Made by a program: the position numbers and the translations under genes
Notes under the pieces: model-generated
What the model was told of the DNA's origin: nothing
Seen by the model: the letters and a program-made list of their open reading frames with translations, nothing else
The model's database searches: none
Shown here: positions 27,080 through 37,393 of the stretch, piece by piece
Numbering within the stretch: position 1 is the stretch's first letter
Layout of the letters: each line of letters starts with the position of its first letter
Assembly: GCA_963844235.1 (NCBI GenBank)
Contig: CAWJNF010000008.1
Coordinates: forward strand, 186,001 to 250,000
Length of the DNA: 64,000 nucleotides
From: CAWJNF01 sp963844235
Lineage (GTDB): Bacteria; Actinomycetota; Thermoleophilia; Gaiellales; Gaiellaceae
Direction: 5' to 3'

Positions 27080-29207
27080 TTAGCAGTTCAGCAGGGTGTC
27101 GCTTCCCTTGCCGCCGTCGCAGGAATTGTTGCCGGCGCCGCCGTCGAGGCGGTCGGTGCCGTCGCCGCCGCGCAAGCTGTCGTTGCCGTTGCCGCCGCGG
27201 ACGTCGTCGTTGCCGGCCTCGCCCTTCACGGTGTCGTTGCCGTCCTCGCCCTTGAGGAGGTCGTTGCCGCCGCCTGCGCTGAGCGTGTCGGTGCCGCCGC
27301 CGCCACGCATGTTGTCGTTGCCGGCGCCGCCGTTGACCTTGTCGGCGTCGCCGGCGCCGTTGAGCTTGTCGGCGCCTTCGCCGCCGTTCAGGGTGTCGAG
27401 CCCGGCTCGGCCGTTGATCGTGTCGTTGCCGCCCAGGCCCCACAGCGTGTTTGCGCCGCCGCCGCCCTGGAGGTTGTCGTTTCTGTTCGAGCCTCGCAGG
27501 TTCTCGACCGAGCCGAGCGTGTCGGAGCCCTGGCCGGTGGCGGTGCCGGCGGAGATGTCGGCGGTGACGCCGCTCGTCGAGCTCTCGAACGAGCCGGTGT
27601 CGGTGCCGTCGCCGCCGGTGAGCGCGTCGTTGCCGAGGCCGCCGGCGAGCGTGTCGTTACCGGGGCCGCCGTCGAGCGCGTTGTTCGCGTCGCTGCCCGT
27701 GAGCGTGTCGTTGAACCCCGACCCGACGATGTTCTCGCAGCCGGACAGCGTGTCGTTGCCGTCCGCGCCGGTGGCGACGCCGCTCGCGAGGTTGACGGTG
27801 ACGGCTCCCGTGGCGTTGTTGTAGCCGAGCACGTCGGTGTCGGTGGCGCCGGCCGCTTCGCGGGTGACCGGGGGTGGCACGCTACACGTGAGCGCGTCGT
27901 TGCCGGCTCGACCGGTGAGCGAGTCGTTGCCGAGGAGGCCGACGATGGCGTTCGCGTTCGCGTCGCCGACGAGCGTGTCGTTGAAGTTCGTGCCCGTCAG
28001 GTTCTCGAACCCGGCCAGGGTCATCGGTTGTGCCGCAGCGTTCGTCCCGGTGCCGGCGGAGAGGTCGGCGACCACGCCGGCGGTGGCGGCCGCGAACGAG
28101 AGCGCGTCGGTGCCGGTGCCGCCGTTGAACGCGGTGCCGAGGCCGTTGACGGTCACGGTGTCGGCTCCCGTGCCGGTGTTGACGTTCTCGACGTCGGCGC
28201 CGAGGTTGTCTGCTTCGGCCGGGGTCTTCTGCCCGTCGTTGGCGACGGCGTCGTGGCTCGCGTTCGTGTCGGTCGTCCGTGCGCCCCAGTTCGCCGTGTC
28301 GGTGCCGGCGCCACCGTTCAGAATGTCGCCGCCGTTCGGAGCGGCTTCCTGGTTGAAGGTGTCGTTGCCGTCGCCGCCGTTCTCGGTGTCGTTGCCGCCC
28401 GCACCGTTGAGCGCGTCCGCGCCGGGCCCACCGGAGAGGACGTTGGCGTTGGCGTCCCCCGTGAGCGTGTCGCCGCCGCCACCACCGGTGACGTTCTCGA
28501 ACGTGCCGATCGTGTCGCCGGTTGCCTGCCCTCCGGTCGGCGGTGTTCGCACCGAGATTGACGGTGACGCCGGCCGTGTCGCCGACGTAGCTGAGGGTGT
28601 CGACGCCCGGGCCGCCGCCGAGCGTGTCGGCACCGGCGCCGCCGTTGATCGTGTCGTTGTCGGCACCACCGTCCACGTTGTCGTTACCTTCGCCGCCGAG
28701 GAGCGTGTCGTTTCCGTTGCCGCCCAAGATGTTGTCTACCCCGGCAGCACCATTGACGGTGTCGTTGCCGTCCTCGCCGTTGAGTGCGATGTCGTCGAGT
28801 GGGCTGCCCGTGATCGTGTCGTCGCCCGCGCCGGCGTTGACGGTGATGGTCGGGGCGGGCGGCGGGGTCGCGAAGGCGGCTGCGGTCACGCCGCTGAGGT
28901 CGATCGTGTTCGCGAACAGACCGGTCGCGGTAATCGTCAGGGAGATCACGTCGGCGCACTCGGTGACTTGGTCGATGCCGTTGACATGGACGTCACCGGC
29001 CACGCAGGTCACGGCGACGTTGTCCGCAGCGGTGAGGGTGATGATGAAAGCAGGCGCATCCGCCGTAATCACCACTGCCGCGCTCGCCGGCGCGGCGAAC
29101 ACCGCTGACGCGACCACTGCGCCTCCGAGCGTGACCAGCCACGAAACGAGCCTCCGGCGGCGGAGTCGCTCCGCCCGGGTCCCCTCGATCGTCTCTCTCA
29201 GCATCAT
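27080..29207 (-). CDS. Secreted RTX-repeat calcium-binding protein, interrupted by a one-base frameshift
   Basis: Translation starts at ATG 29207 or 29204 after AGGGGGAG. A basic stretch and signal peptide (LVSWLVTLGGAVVASAVFAAPASA) are followed by a short beta-rich domain, then about 550 residues dominated by RTX nonapeptides of the GGxGxDxx type (for example LLGGEGNDNVDGGADNDT). These form calcium-filled beta rolls. The frame breaks at about 28538. Removing one base restores NTATGGQATGD, the expected repeat sequence, and the second frame runs intact to the stop at 27080. It ends with GGKGSDTLLNC. Whether the shift is real or a sequencing error cannot be decided here. The role is extracellular and unknown. 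RTX repeats occur in adhesins, S-layer proteins and enzymes. Confidence 0.75.
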
Positions 29208-29402
29208 CTCCCCCTGATCAGGCCGCTCTGGCCGCTTCCCCCAGCGCCGGCGCCGCATACTCGGCGGAACGCCCAAAGCTAACACGGGCCTGGAGGGAGA
29301 ACAACCGGTGCGTGCGGGCACTTACAAAGGCTTTACGACCTCCGCGTGGCGGGTGGTCCGCAGTTTGACGGCGCGGTCGGTCGGATTGTTCCCGGCAACG
29401 CG

Positions 29403-29431
29403 ACGGCGCCCGGCGGGTGGCCGGGCGCCGT
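29403..29431 (-). terminator. Hairpin terminator after the unknown secreted protein gene
   Basis: ACGGCGCCCGGC and GCCGGGCGCCGT pair in a perfect 12-bp stem with a 5-base loop, about 30 bases after the stop at 29459 on the minus strand. Confidence 0.6.
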
Positions 29432-29458
29432 CTGGCGGCTCGGGGGAGAGGGGTGAGC

Positions 29459-30595
29459 CTACTTGCCGGCGAGCATGGTCTCGAGCCGGGTGAGCGTGTC
29501 CTCGTCGAGGTTCCAGGGGGCGAACTTCTCGAGAGGACCGCCGAACGCGTAGACCGTGCCGTAGCCTGTCGGGTCGTAGTCCGCGAGGCTGGTCGCGTCC
29601 TCGTCGACGTGGTAGCCGGGGTAGCCGTACAGGCGCCAGCGCGTGTAGGAGTCCGTGCTCATCAGCGGCGAGCGGAGGTAGGTGCCGTTCGGCAGGAGAA
29701 CGGGCGAGCCGAACGTCAGGCCGGCGCGGAGGTCGTCGGCGACCGCCGAGCCCGCGGCGCGATGGTTGTAGCGCCAGTAGGCGGGCCAGACCTCGACCAT
29801 GAGCTCCTGCGCGGAGAGGCTGCGCAGGTACTCGTTCTCGCCGACCTGCAGGACGCCGAGGCCGAGCAGCGACTGCGGGTGCTCGCCCTTGGGGAAGAGC
29901 GGCTGCGAAGGATCGGTGAGGTTGATCTCGGGCGAAGCGAGCAGCTCGACCGAGAAGGGGATGCCTTGCGGCGGCGAGGGTGTCGCGCACCTCGGGCGCC
30001 CACTCGGGAACGAGGCTCTGCCAGTAGCCGAGGTCGTCGAAGGCCGCCTGCGGGCCGCGGTCCTCGTTGCTTGCCAGCGTGCGCCCGAACAGGAGCCGCT
30101 GCGCGTGCGGCTCGTGGACGATGCTCTGCATCGAGACGTCCCACAGGCGCGGGTCGTCCTCGACCCCGACGCCGCTCACGTTCAGCACCCACTGCTCGCG
30201 GCCGGCGAACAGGAACGGCAGCTCGAGCTCCTCGAGGGCGGAGGCGAAGGTACCGCCCGAGACGAGCCCCGCACCCTGCAGGATGCCCATCAGCTCGTAC
30301 TCGCTCTCGGGCAGCGAGCTCGGCATCACGTAGTCGTCGAGGAAGTCGTCCTCGTCCTCCGGGTACAGCCCTTCCTCGTCCTCCGAGTCTGCGGGCTCCT
30401 CGTCTCGAGATAGTCGAGCGCTCGCTCGCCCACCACATGCCAAACGCGCTCCGTGCCCGACGGGGCGGGTGCGCGCGAGAACGTGATGACAGCGCCGTCT
30501 TCACCATCCGAGCTCGGCGCGGCGCCTGCCGGACCGGCGAAGACAGCCCAGGCGACGAGCGAAAGCGCAATGGCCGACGTTCGGAATGGTCTCAT
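29459..30595 (-). CDS. Secreted protein of unknown function with two apparent frameshifts
   Basis: ATG 30595 follows a GGAGAG repeat and begins a signal peptide (RTSAIALSLVAWAVFAGPAGA). The coherent product is about 378 residues long and is spread over three frames, with shifts near 30405 and 29964. After a Glu/Asp-rich region come segments such as ELMGILQGAGLVSGGTFASA, FAGREQWVLNVSGVG, LASPEINLTDPSQPLFPKG and a C-terminal VWPAYWRYNHRAAGSAVADDLR, rich in aromatic residues. I recognise no family. It lies between two RTX genes and is terminated separately. The two shifts compensate each other's frame change, as expected for random indel errors. Confidence 0.55.
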
Positions 30596-30777
30596 CGTCT
30601 CTCCTGTCTCTCCTGTCTCATTAGGGGGCTTTCCACCATTTCCGGGTCGGCGCCGGGCGCCCAGCCCTCGACCCTCGTTCGAGTGAGGGCCCCGGCGCCG
30701 CGGGCTCAGGAACGGCTCGACGAGCGCCATCGGTGGCCAAGCTGTGCCGTCAGCGGGCCGCGCGAGGCCGACGGCCG

Positions 30778-31036
30778 GACGCGAGCTTCGTCGAACCGGG
30801 AGCTCGAGCTCGGACTTGACGTCGTAGCGGCGAGCAGTGTCGTCGGGCGGTGCGGATCGCCCGCTACATCCTCTCCGCCTGGGCGAGGACGATCGCGGAG
30901 GTCCGCAGGTCCCGCCGAGGAGGCCTCGCCGGAGCTCGTCCGGAGAGGCGACTCGATAGGTGAAGGAAACGGTCTCGTAGCCGGCGGCCTTCTCCCAGCC
31001 CGCCGCCTCGAACGCGTTGAACGCGTCCGCGTCGAC
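30778..31036 (-). pseudogene. Remnant of a class I SAM-dependent methyltransferase gene
   Basis: The minus strand encodes VDADAFNAFEAAGWEKAAGY, the typical N-terminus of a UbiE-like methyltransferase. It is joined directly to the typical C-terminal segment ETVSFTYRVASPDELRRGLLGGT. In a shifted frame follows RTSAIVLAQAERM and a stop, then ARRYDVKSELELPV. The whole SAM-binding core is missing. This is a relic with a large internal deletion and further frame breaks. The identification is from memory of the family and not from a search. Confidence 0.5.
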
Positions 31037-31178
31037 CGTGCGCTCGTCAGTGCAGCGTGATCGTACGCTCCCGATGTACACACGGCTCGAGGCGGGCAGC
31101 GGGCTGGAGCGGTGTAGGGGCGCATTCCACGGGCGCGGTACCGCCATGAGGCGGCAACGTCTCATGCGGCGGTGCGGC

Positions 31179-31203
31179 GGGCCGGATGAGATCCGGCCCC
31201 TAC
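31179..31203 (-). repeat. REP-1 palindrome copy
   Basis: It is identical to the copies at 20992 and 21291. It lies in the gene-poor region between the methyltransferase relic and the second RTX gene. Confidence 0.75.
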
Positions 31204-31282
31204 ATCGGCCGTGCGGGCTGCGGGACCGGTTCCCTCACGGCCCGTGGGGTTGCGGATCGGCTGGGTGGCCGGCGTGAGATCC

Positions 31283-31332
31283 GTGTAGGGGCCGCATCTC
31301 ATGCGGCCCGGTCGCGGCCGTGAGGCCGTGAC
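31283..31332 (+). repeat. REP-1b two-hairpin unit, copy 3
   Basis: Head GTGTAGGGG, perfect stem CCGCAT-CTC-ATGCGG, CCC, then the second hairpin GTCGCGGCC-GTGA-GGCCGTGAC. The first stem differs from the copies at 21042 and 21141 at both paired positions, so pairing is conserved. Confidence 0.75.
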
Positions 31333-31349
31333 GTCTCGTGAAGCCTGGC

Positions 31350-31374
31350 GGGCCGGATGAGACCCAGCTCCTAC
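31350..31374 (-). repeat. Degenerate REP-1 copy
   Basis: GGGCCGGATGAG is followed by ACCCAGCTCCTAC. The right arm has decayed relative to the perfect copies. It lies close to the terminator of the second RTX gene. Confidence 0.5.
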
Positions 31375-31390
31375 GAGTCCCGCCGAAACG

Positions 31391-31421
31391 ACGGGAGCCG
31401 GCCCAGAGAGCCGGCTCCCGT
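31391..31421 (-). terminator. Hairpin terminator after the second RTX gene
   Basis: ACGGGAGCCGGC and GCCGGCTCCCGT form a perfect 12-bp stem with a 7-base loop. On the minus strand it is followed by CGTTTCGG, 25 bases past the stop codon. Confidence 0.65.
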
Positions 31422-31445
31422 CCTAGCGACGTCGTGTGACGTCGG

Positions 31446-34253
31446 CTACGTCTCGCAGTTGACTGCGGTGTCTCCGTTACCGAAGCCGGGCGCGCCGGGC
31501 TGGCACCTGTCGGTGCCGGGCCCGCCGTTCATGTCGTCCTGGCTGCGTTGCCCGACAGGAAGTCGTTGCCTCTGCCGCCGCCCAGGAAGTCAGCACCTGG
31601 GCCGCCCTGCAGACGGTCATTGCCTGTCTGGCCGCGGATGGCGTCGTTGCCCGAGCCGCCGGAAACGTTGTCGTTACCACCGTTGCCGTTGAGCTCGTCA
31701 ACACCCGCACTACCGTTGACACGGTCATCGCCGCCGCGCCCGTTCATCGTGTCGTTACCGCCACGACCATTGAGCACGTTGGCGCTCGCGTTGCCGTTGA
31801 TCACATCGGCACCGCGGGAACCGTTCACGTTGACGACGTCGGCCAGGGTGTCGTTGCCCTCGCCACTGGCCACATTGCTGGTCAGATTGACGTTGACACC
31901 GCTGGGGGCAGACGCGAAGTCAGCCGTGTTGGTGCCGGCACCACCGAGGAACTGGTCGTTACCCAGCACCACCGTTCAACGTGTCGTCACCGTCGCCACC
32001 ATCGAGCCGATCGACACCGCCCTCACCCGACAAGGTGTCATTGCCGGCATTGCCCGTCAGCACGTTGGCAGCCTGATCATGACCACCCTCACCCCGATCA
32101 CCCACGAGCACGTCGTTCCCAGAACCACCCGTCAGGTTCTCGAGCGCAAAGGTATCCCGCGCCTCATTACCTGCGGTGGGCTCTGGATCGCCGCCGACCT
32201 CCGGGTCGAACACGTCGTCGCCGGTGCTCTGGAAGAAGAAGAACGTGATGGGGCTCACGGGCGGGACCTCACCCAGCGGGGCGAAGACGATCGAGCCCCG
32301 GAAGCCCTGCCGTGCAGGTTGGCCCCCGACGCCAACCAGGACGTCGATCGAGCCGCCGAGCTCTTGCCGCTGCTCCTCGGTGCAGCCTGCGGGGCCGTTG
32401 TTGAAAACGTCGGCCCAGGTGTTGTCGCCTTCGCCGGCCTCTCCGTCATTGGAGTTGCCGTCGTTGGTGACGGTGAGGTCGCCGGAGCGCTGGCTGCCGT
32501 CGTACTCGTCAGCACCGGCGTCGCCCTCGTAGGCGTCCGAGCCCTGCGGAGCGGAACCGATGTGCATGATGTCGTTTCCTGCACCGCCCTCGGCCTGGTC
32601 GTTACCGGCATTGTCGGTGAACTCGTTGTCCGACTGGTTGTTGATGTAGTCGGCCGAGAGCAGGTCGTTACCGGAACCCGACAGGACGTTCTCCGTGGTT
32701 GCGAACACGTCGTCGCACTCGTTGGAGACGCCGTCGAAGTTCGTGTCGGCGCCGTCGTTGAACCAGCTGATCAGACCCAGGTTGACGACCGTGCGGTTGT
32801 CGCGTGCGCTGTAGTCGACCACGTCGTCCGCACCAGGACCGCCGTCCAACGCGTCGGCGCCGTTACCGAAGATGCCGGTAGCGGCCGAGACAAGCGACCC
32901 ATCGGCCGCCAGCGAGACGAAGTTCTCGTTCAGGACGTCGTTGCCCTCGTTGCCGAGCACGCAGTCATGACCCGCGTTGCCGGCCAGGATGTCATCACCC
33001 GGGCCACCGGCGAACGCGTTGTTCGCCTGGTTGCCGATGATCGTGTCGTTGCCGGCCGAGCCGACCACGCCCTCCACACCGGAGACGAAGTCGTTCGGCG
33101 AAGGAGCAATCGAGATCGTGCCGTCGGTGCGGCTGAACACGATCGTGTAGGGGCCCGCGTCGGCGCTGAGATCGATCAGGTCACCGAGCAAGCCGCCCGT
33201 GAACAGCTCGTACTCGCCGGCAGCCTCGTTCTCCAGGCAGCCCACCGGATTCGACGGCCCGTTGCCCTGGATCTGATCCACACCAGGGCCACCGATGAGC
33301 ACGTCACCGCACTCGCTGCCCTGGAGGTGGTCATCGCCGCTGCCGCCGTCGAGCGTGATATGCGGCGACTGGTCGTCGAGGATTTGGATGCCGGGGGTCA
33401 CCGGGTCCGTGTCGACGCAGAATTGCCCTGCCGGCACACCGGTGCCGTTGCCGCCCTTGGCGGACAGGTCGTCGTTGCCGCCCAGGCCGTTGACCGTGAT
33501 GTTCTCGATGCTCTCGCCGCCAAAGACGATGCTGCCCGCGGCCGGGCCGTCATCGAGGATGTCGGCATCGCCGTCGGCCGGGAACGAGTTCATGTTGACC
33601 AGGGTGCCGCCGAGCGTGGGACCGTTCGACCCCGCCGTTACACCAGGCGGCGCCGCCGGTAATGGGCCGGCGATGGCCTCGTCCCAGACCGCGCCGGGAG
33701 GACCCTCGCCGATCCGCACGGCTCCGGCGACCTGGATGTCGTTGATCACGAGCGTGTCGCTGTCGCCGTACAGCGGCGGCGTGATGTCATCGCCGAGGTT
33801 GACCAGCCACTCGATCTCGTTGATCCCGTTGGCTTCCGGCGTCAGGCCGGGCTCGAAGCGCCCGCCGGTGGCGTTGTCGATGATCAGCGTCTCGTCCTGC
33901 ACGCCGTCTGGCTCGTCTTCGGAGACGGGCACGGTGAGGCCGACGTCGCTGCCGAAGACGGCGATCAGGTCGACGTTCGAAGTCGTGCCGCCGCAGTCGA
34001 TGCTGCCGCCGGCGCCGGTCGCCGTGATCGCGTCTCCGGCTCCGACGGTCATCGTGACGGTCTCGCCCGGGTTCAATATGACCGTCGTCACGGCGGCGGT
34101 CGTCGAGCAGCTGAGCGCGAACGCGTTCCCCGCGCCGCCCAGTGCGAGGAGCAGCCCCAGCGCCGTGCCCAGCAGCACGAGCGCGCGACCGGCGGGGCGG
34201 CGTCGGGCTCGCACGCCTCGCGCTTCCGTTTTCCAAGGCGATTTGGCGCGCAT
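31446..34253 (-). CDS. Secreted RTX-repeat calcium-binding protein B, two frameshifts
   Basis: ATG 34253 follows AAGGAGG. A twin-arginine-rich start leads into a signal peptide (ALVLLGTALGLLLALGGAGNAFA), a novel beta-rich N-terminal domain (TVTMTVGAGDAITATGAGGS), long RTX arrays and the C-terminal motif GGPGTDRCQPG with NGDTAVNCE. It is a tandem paralogue of the intact gene at 34461-37214. Comparison shows an extra A at 31965 and one missing base near 31541-31546. Correcting both gives a protein of about 935 residues ending at TAG 31446. The two genes share a 166-base identical run (31677-31842 and 34693-34858), pointing to recent duplication or gene conversion. Confidence 0.78.
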
Positions 34254-34389
34254 TCCCCCTCCTTCTTGCATGCTCTTCGCGTCGATTCGCGTCGGTCAAC
34301 CCCCACCGATCCACGCTGCGGGCCACAAGGTCGCGACCGGGGAACTCTACGCCACCGGGCGGCGGGTACGAGAACATCCGGAAGAAAGA

Positions 34390-34415
34390 GAGCCGGCCCC
34401 TTTCGGGGCCGGCTC
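34390..34415 (-). terminator. Intrinsic terminator after the third RTX gene
   Basis: GAGCCGGCCCC and GGGGCCGGCTC form an 11-bp stem with a 4-base loop. On the minus strand the stem is followed by the pyrimidine run TCTTTCTTCC. It is the best terminator in the window. Confidence 0.75.
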
Positions 34416-34460
34416 CTTGCGATGACGCGTGAGCGTCGTCGCTGACCTACGCGGGAGGTG

Positions 34461-37214
34461 TTAGCTCTCGCAGTTGACCGCGGTGTCTCCGTTACCGAAG
34501 CCGGGCGAGCCGGGCTGGCACCTGTCGGTGCCGGGCCCGCCGTTCATGTCGTCGGGGTTGGCGTTGCCAGAGATGAAGTCGTTGCCTCTGCCGCCGCCCA
34601 GGAAGTCACGCCCTGGGCCACCCTGCAGACGGTCGTTCCCTGTCTGGCCACGCACAGCGTCGTTGCCCGAGCCGCCGGAAACGTTGTCGTTCCCACCGTT
34701 GCCGTTGAGCTCGTCAACACCCGCACTACCGTTGACACGGTCATCGCCGCCGCGCCCGTTCATCGTGTCGTTACCGCCACGACCATTGAGCACGTTGGCG
34801 CTCGCGTTGCCGTTGATCACATCGGCACCGCGGGAACCGTTCACGTTGACGACGTCGGACAGGGTGTCGTTGCCGTCGCCACTGGCCACATTGCTGGTCA
34901 GATTGACGTTGACACCGCTGGGGGCCGACGCGAAGTCAGCCGTGTTGGTGCCGGCACCACCAAGGAGCTGGTCGTTACCCGCACCACCGTTGAGCAAGTC
35001 GTCACCATCGCCACCATCGAGCCGATCGACGCCGCCCTCACCCGTCAGGGTGTCGTTTCCGGCATTGCCTCTCAGCACGTTGGAGGAGTCGTCACCGGTC
35101 AGGTTGTCGTTGCCCGAACCACCCGTCAGATTCTCCAACGCATGGAAGTCGAGCGCCTCGTCACCTGCGGTGGGCTCTCCGGCTCCCGGAGACGGGTCGA
35201 AGATGTCGTCACCCGTCGTCTGGAAGAAGAAGAACGTCGCGGGGCCAGTGACCGCATTCGTGGCGCTAACCGAGCCGCCGAGCGTCGCCCGATCGGCCTC
35301 GGAGCACCCTGCCGGGCCGTTGTTGAACACGCTGGCCCAGGTGTTGTCGCCCTCGCCGGCCTCTCCGTCGTTGGAGTTGCCGTCGTTGGTGACCGTGAGG
35401 TCGCCGGAGCGCTGGCTGCCGTCGTACTCGTCAAGGCCAGCGTCACCTTCGTAGGCATCAGAGCCCTGCGGCGCGGAACCGATATGCATGGTGTCGTTTC
35501 CTGCACCGCCCTCGGCCTGGTCGTTACCGGCATTGTCCGTGAACTCGTTGTCCGACTGGTTGTTGATGTAGTCGGCCGAGAGCAGGTCGTTGCCGGCACC
35601 CGAGAGCACGTTCTCGGTCGTTGCGAACACGTCGTCGCACTCGTTCGAGATGCCGTCGAAGTTCGGATCGGCACCGTCGTTGAACCAGCTGATCAGACCA
35701 AGGTTCACGACCGTCCGGTTCTCGCGGGCGCTGTAGTCGATCACATCGTCCGCACCGGGACCGCCGTCGAGCGCATCCGCGCCGTTACCGAAGGGACCGG
35801 TAGCGGCCACGGCGAGCGTGCCGTCCGCGTTGAGCGAGACAGCGTTCTCGTTGAGCATGTCGTTCCCAGTGCCGCCGATCACGCAGTCGTTACCGCCGTT
35901 ACCGGCGAGGTGATCGTCACCGGGGCCACCGACAATGACGTTGTTCCCGCCGTTGCCGATGATGGTGTCGTTGCCGGCCGAGCCACCTACCGCCTCGACG
36001 CCCGAGATGAAGTCGCCGGGAGCGGGGGTGATCGTGATCGTGCCGTTGGCGTTGAACACGATCACGTACGGGCCAGCATCGGCGCTGAGGTCGATGACGT
36101 CCCCGAGCAGACCGCCCGTAAACGCCTCGTACTCACCGGACGCCTCGTTCTGTAGACACCCCGCGGGGTTGTTCGGCCCGTTGCCCTGGATCTGATCCAC
36201 ACCTGGGCCGCCGATCAGCAGGTCGCCGCACTCGCTGCCCTGCAGGAAATCGTCACCAGAACCACCGTCGAACGTGATGTCCGGCGACTCGTCGTCGTCC
36301 AGGATCCCGTCCGGAGGAGGCGTAATAGCTCCAACCTCTCCGGCGCCCAGATCGAGGCACGCCTGGCCGGCGGTAGCGCCGGTACCGTTGCCGCCCTTGG
36401 CCGACAGGTCGTCGTTCCCACCCTGGCCGTTGACGGTAATGGACTCGATGCTCTCGCCGGGGCCGATGTCAACCAGGCCTCCTGGCGTCCCCGCGCACGG
36501 GGCCGTTCCGCCGCCGTCGAAGATGTCGGCATCGACGTCGCCTGGGAACGAGTTGAGGTTGATCAGGTTGCCCCCGGGCACTGGCTCCGGCGCAATGCCG
36601 GGCAGTAGGATCGTCGCGGGGGGAGCCGGCGGGGTCGCTTCGAGTCCCACCGCGTCGGTATCGAAGACGGAGCCGAGCGCGCCGTCCTCGCCGATGCGTA
36701 CGGCGCCGGTGGTCTGGATGTCGTTGATCACGAGCGAGTCGTTGTCGTCGAAGCAGTCGATCAACGTCGTGTCAGTGGCCGTATCGGCCTGATCGATGAT
36801 GTCCTCTCCGAGGTTCACGTACCACTCGATCTCGTTGATCGAGGGAACAACGAAGAGATCCGGCGAGGCACCCGGCTCGAAACGCCCGCCGACACCCTCG
36901 TCGATGATGAGCGTCTCGTTGCCGAGGTCGGTGCCGTAGACGGCGATCGTGTCGGTCGTCGTCGTCGTGGCACCGCAGTTGATGCTGCCGCCGGCGCCGG
37001 TCGCCGTGATGGCGTCGCCGGCACCCACGCTCATCGTGACGGTCTCGCCCGCGTTCAGCGTGACGACGGTGATGCCGCCGGGACCCGGCGCGGCCGTATT
37101 GCAGCTCAGCGCGAACGCGTTGCCCGCGCCGAGCGTGAGGAAGAGCCCGAATGCGGCCGCAACGACCGCAAGCAGTGGCAAACGCCTGCTCCTCCGTTTC
37201 GTAGATGTACTCAT
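34461..37214 (-). CDS. Secreted RTX-repeat calcium-binding protein C (intact)
   Basis: This 917-residue protein starts at ATG 37214 after GGGAGGGG. The signal peptide (LPLLAVVAAAFGLFLTLGAGNAFA) is cut before LSC. The N-terminal domain (about 35-200) contains two copies of a beta-rich pattern and the phrases SVGAGDAITATGAGGS and NEIEWYVNLGED. From about residue 300 on there are many RTX nonapeptides (GGSGDDFLQGSE, GGPGDDHLAGNGGNDC), with interspersed longer beta segments. Paired cysteines are frequent, unlike classic RTX toxins. There is no catalytic domain or type I secretion C-terminal signal that I can recognise. Sec export and a surface or matrix role are inferred. Confidence 0.85.
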   Translation of the reverse strand: MSTSTKRRSRRLPLLAVVAAAFGLFLTLGAGNAFALSCNTAAPGPGGITVVTLNAGETVTMSVGAGDAITATGAGGSINCGATTTTTDTIAVYGTDLGNETLIIDEGVGGRFEPGASPDLFVVPSINEIEWYVNLGEDIIDQADTATDTTLIDCFDDNDSLVINDIQTTGAVRIGEDGALGSVFDTDAVGLEATPPAPPATILLPGIAPEPVPGGNLINLNSFPGDVDADIFDGGGTAPCAGTPGGLVDIGPGESIESITVNGQGGNDDLSAKGGNGTGATAGQACLDLGAGEVGAITPPPDGILDDDESPDITFDGGSGDDFLQGSECGDLLIGGPGVDQIQGNGPNNPAGCLQNEASGEYEAFTGGLLGDVIDLSADAGPYVIVFNANGTITITPAPGDFISGVEAVGGSAGNDTIIGNGGNNVIVGGPGDDHLAGNGGNDCVIGGTGNDMLNENAVSLNADGTLAVAATGPFGNGADALDGGPGADDVIDYSARENRTVVNLGLISWFNDGADPNFDGISNECDDVFATTENVLSGAGNDLLSADYINNQSDNEFTDNAGNDQAEGGAGNDTMHIGSAPQGSDAYEGDAGLDEYDGSQRSGDLTVTNDGNSNDGEAGEGDNTWASVFNNGPAGCSEADRATLGGSVSATNAVTGPATFFFFQTTGDDIFDPSPGAGEPTAGDEALDFHALENLTGGSGNDNLTGDDSSNVLRGNAGNDTLTGEGGVDRLDGGDGDDLLNGGAGNDQLLGGAGTNTADFASAPSGVNVNLTSNVASGDGNDTLSDVVNVNGSRGADVINGNASANVLNGRGGNDTMNGRGGDDRVNGSAGVDELNGNGGNDNVSGGSGNDAVRGQTGNDRLQGGPGRDFLGGGRGNDFISGNANPDDMNGGPGTDRCQPGSPGFGNGDTAVNCES

Positions 37215-37274
37215 ATCACCCCTCCCAATCGGTTGACACCCCTCTTTGCCAGAGAGGGCGTAGGTCAGCGGCGG

Positions 37275-37303
37275 ACGCTACCACCCCGAGCGGACGAGGG
37301 CAA
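37275..37303 (-). promoter_or_regulatory. Probable promoter of RTX gene C
   Basis: On the minus strand TTGCCC (37303-37298) and TAGCGT (37280-37275) are 17 bases apart, about 60 bases upstream of the ATG. Confidence 0.4.
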
Positions 37304-37378
37304 GCCGTGTGGGGCGTGAGTTAACACCCTCCTTACGGCTCGATCTCGCCGGCAGGCCCGTGCTCGGGTGCCCGTCGC

Positions 37379-37384
37379 TAGGAT
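37379..37384 (+). promoter_or_regulatory. -10 box before gcvT with near-leaderless spacing
   Basis: TAGGAT ends nine bases before the GTG start of gcvT. There is no ribosome binding site between them. No glycine riboswitch sequence was found upstream. Confidence 0.4.
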
Positions 37385-37393
37385 CATGGCCCG

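Noticed and set aside
27080..29207. Regularly repeated DNA that could suggest a CRISPR array
   Set aside because: The periodicity is that of RTX nonapeptide codons. There are no identical repeats with unique spacers, and no cas genes.
27096..29217. Long plus-strand frames opposite the RTX genes
   Set aside because: They are antisense shadows of the GGxGxD repeats, low-complexity Ser/Pro/Leu sequence without starts or ribosome binding sites.
37215..37393. Glycine riboswitch upstream of gcvT
   Set aside because: None of the conserved aptamer sequence or its tandem arrangement could be found.
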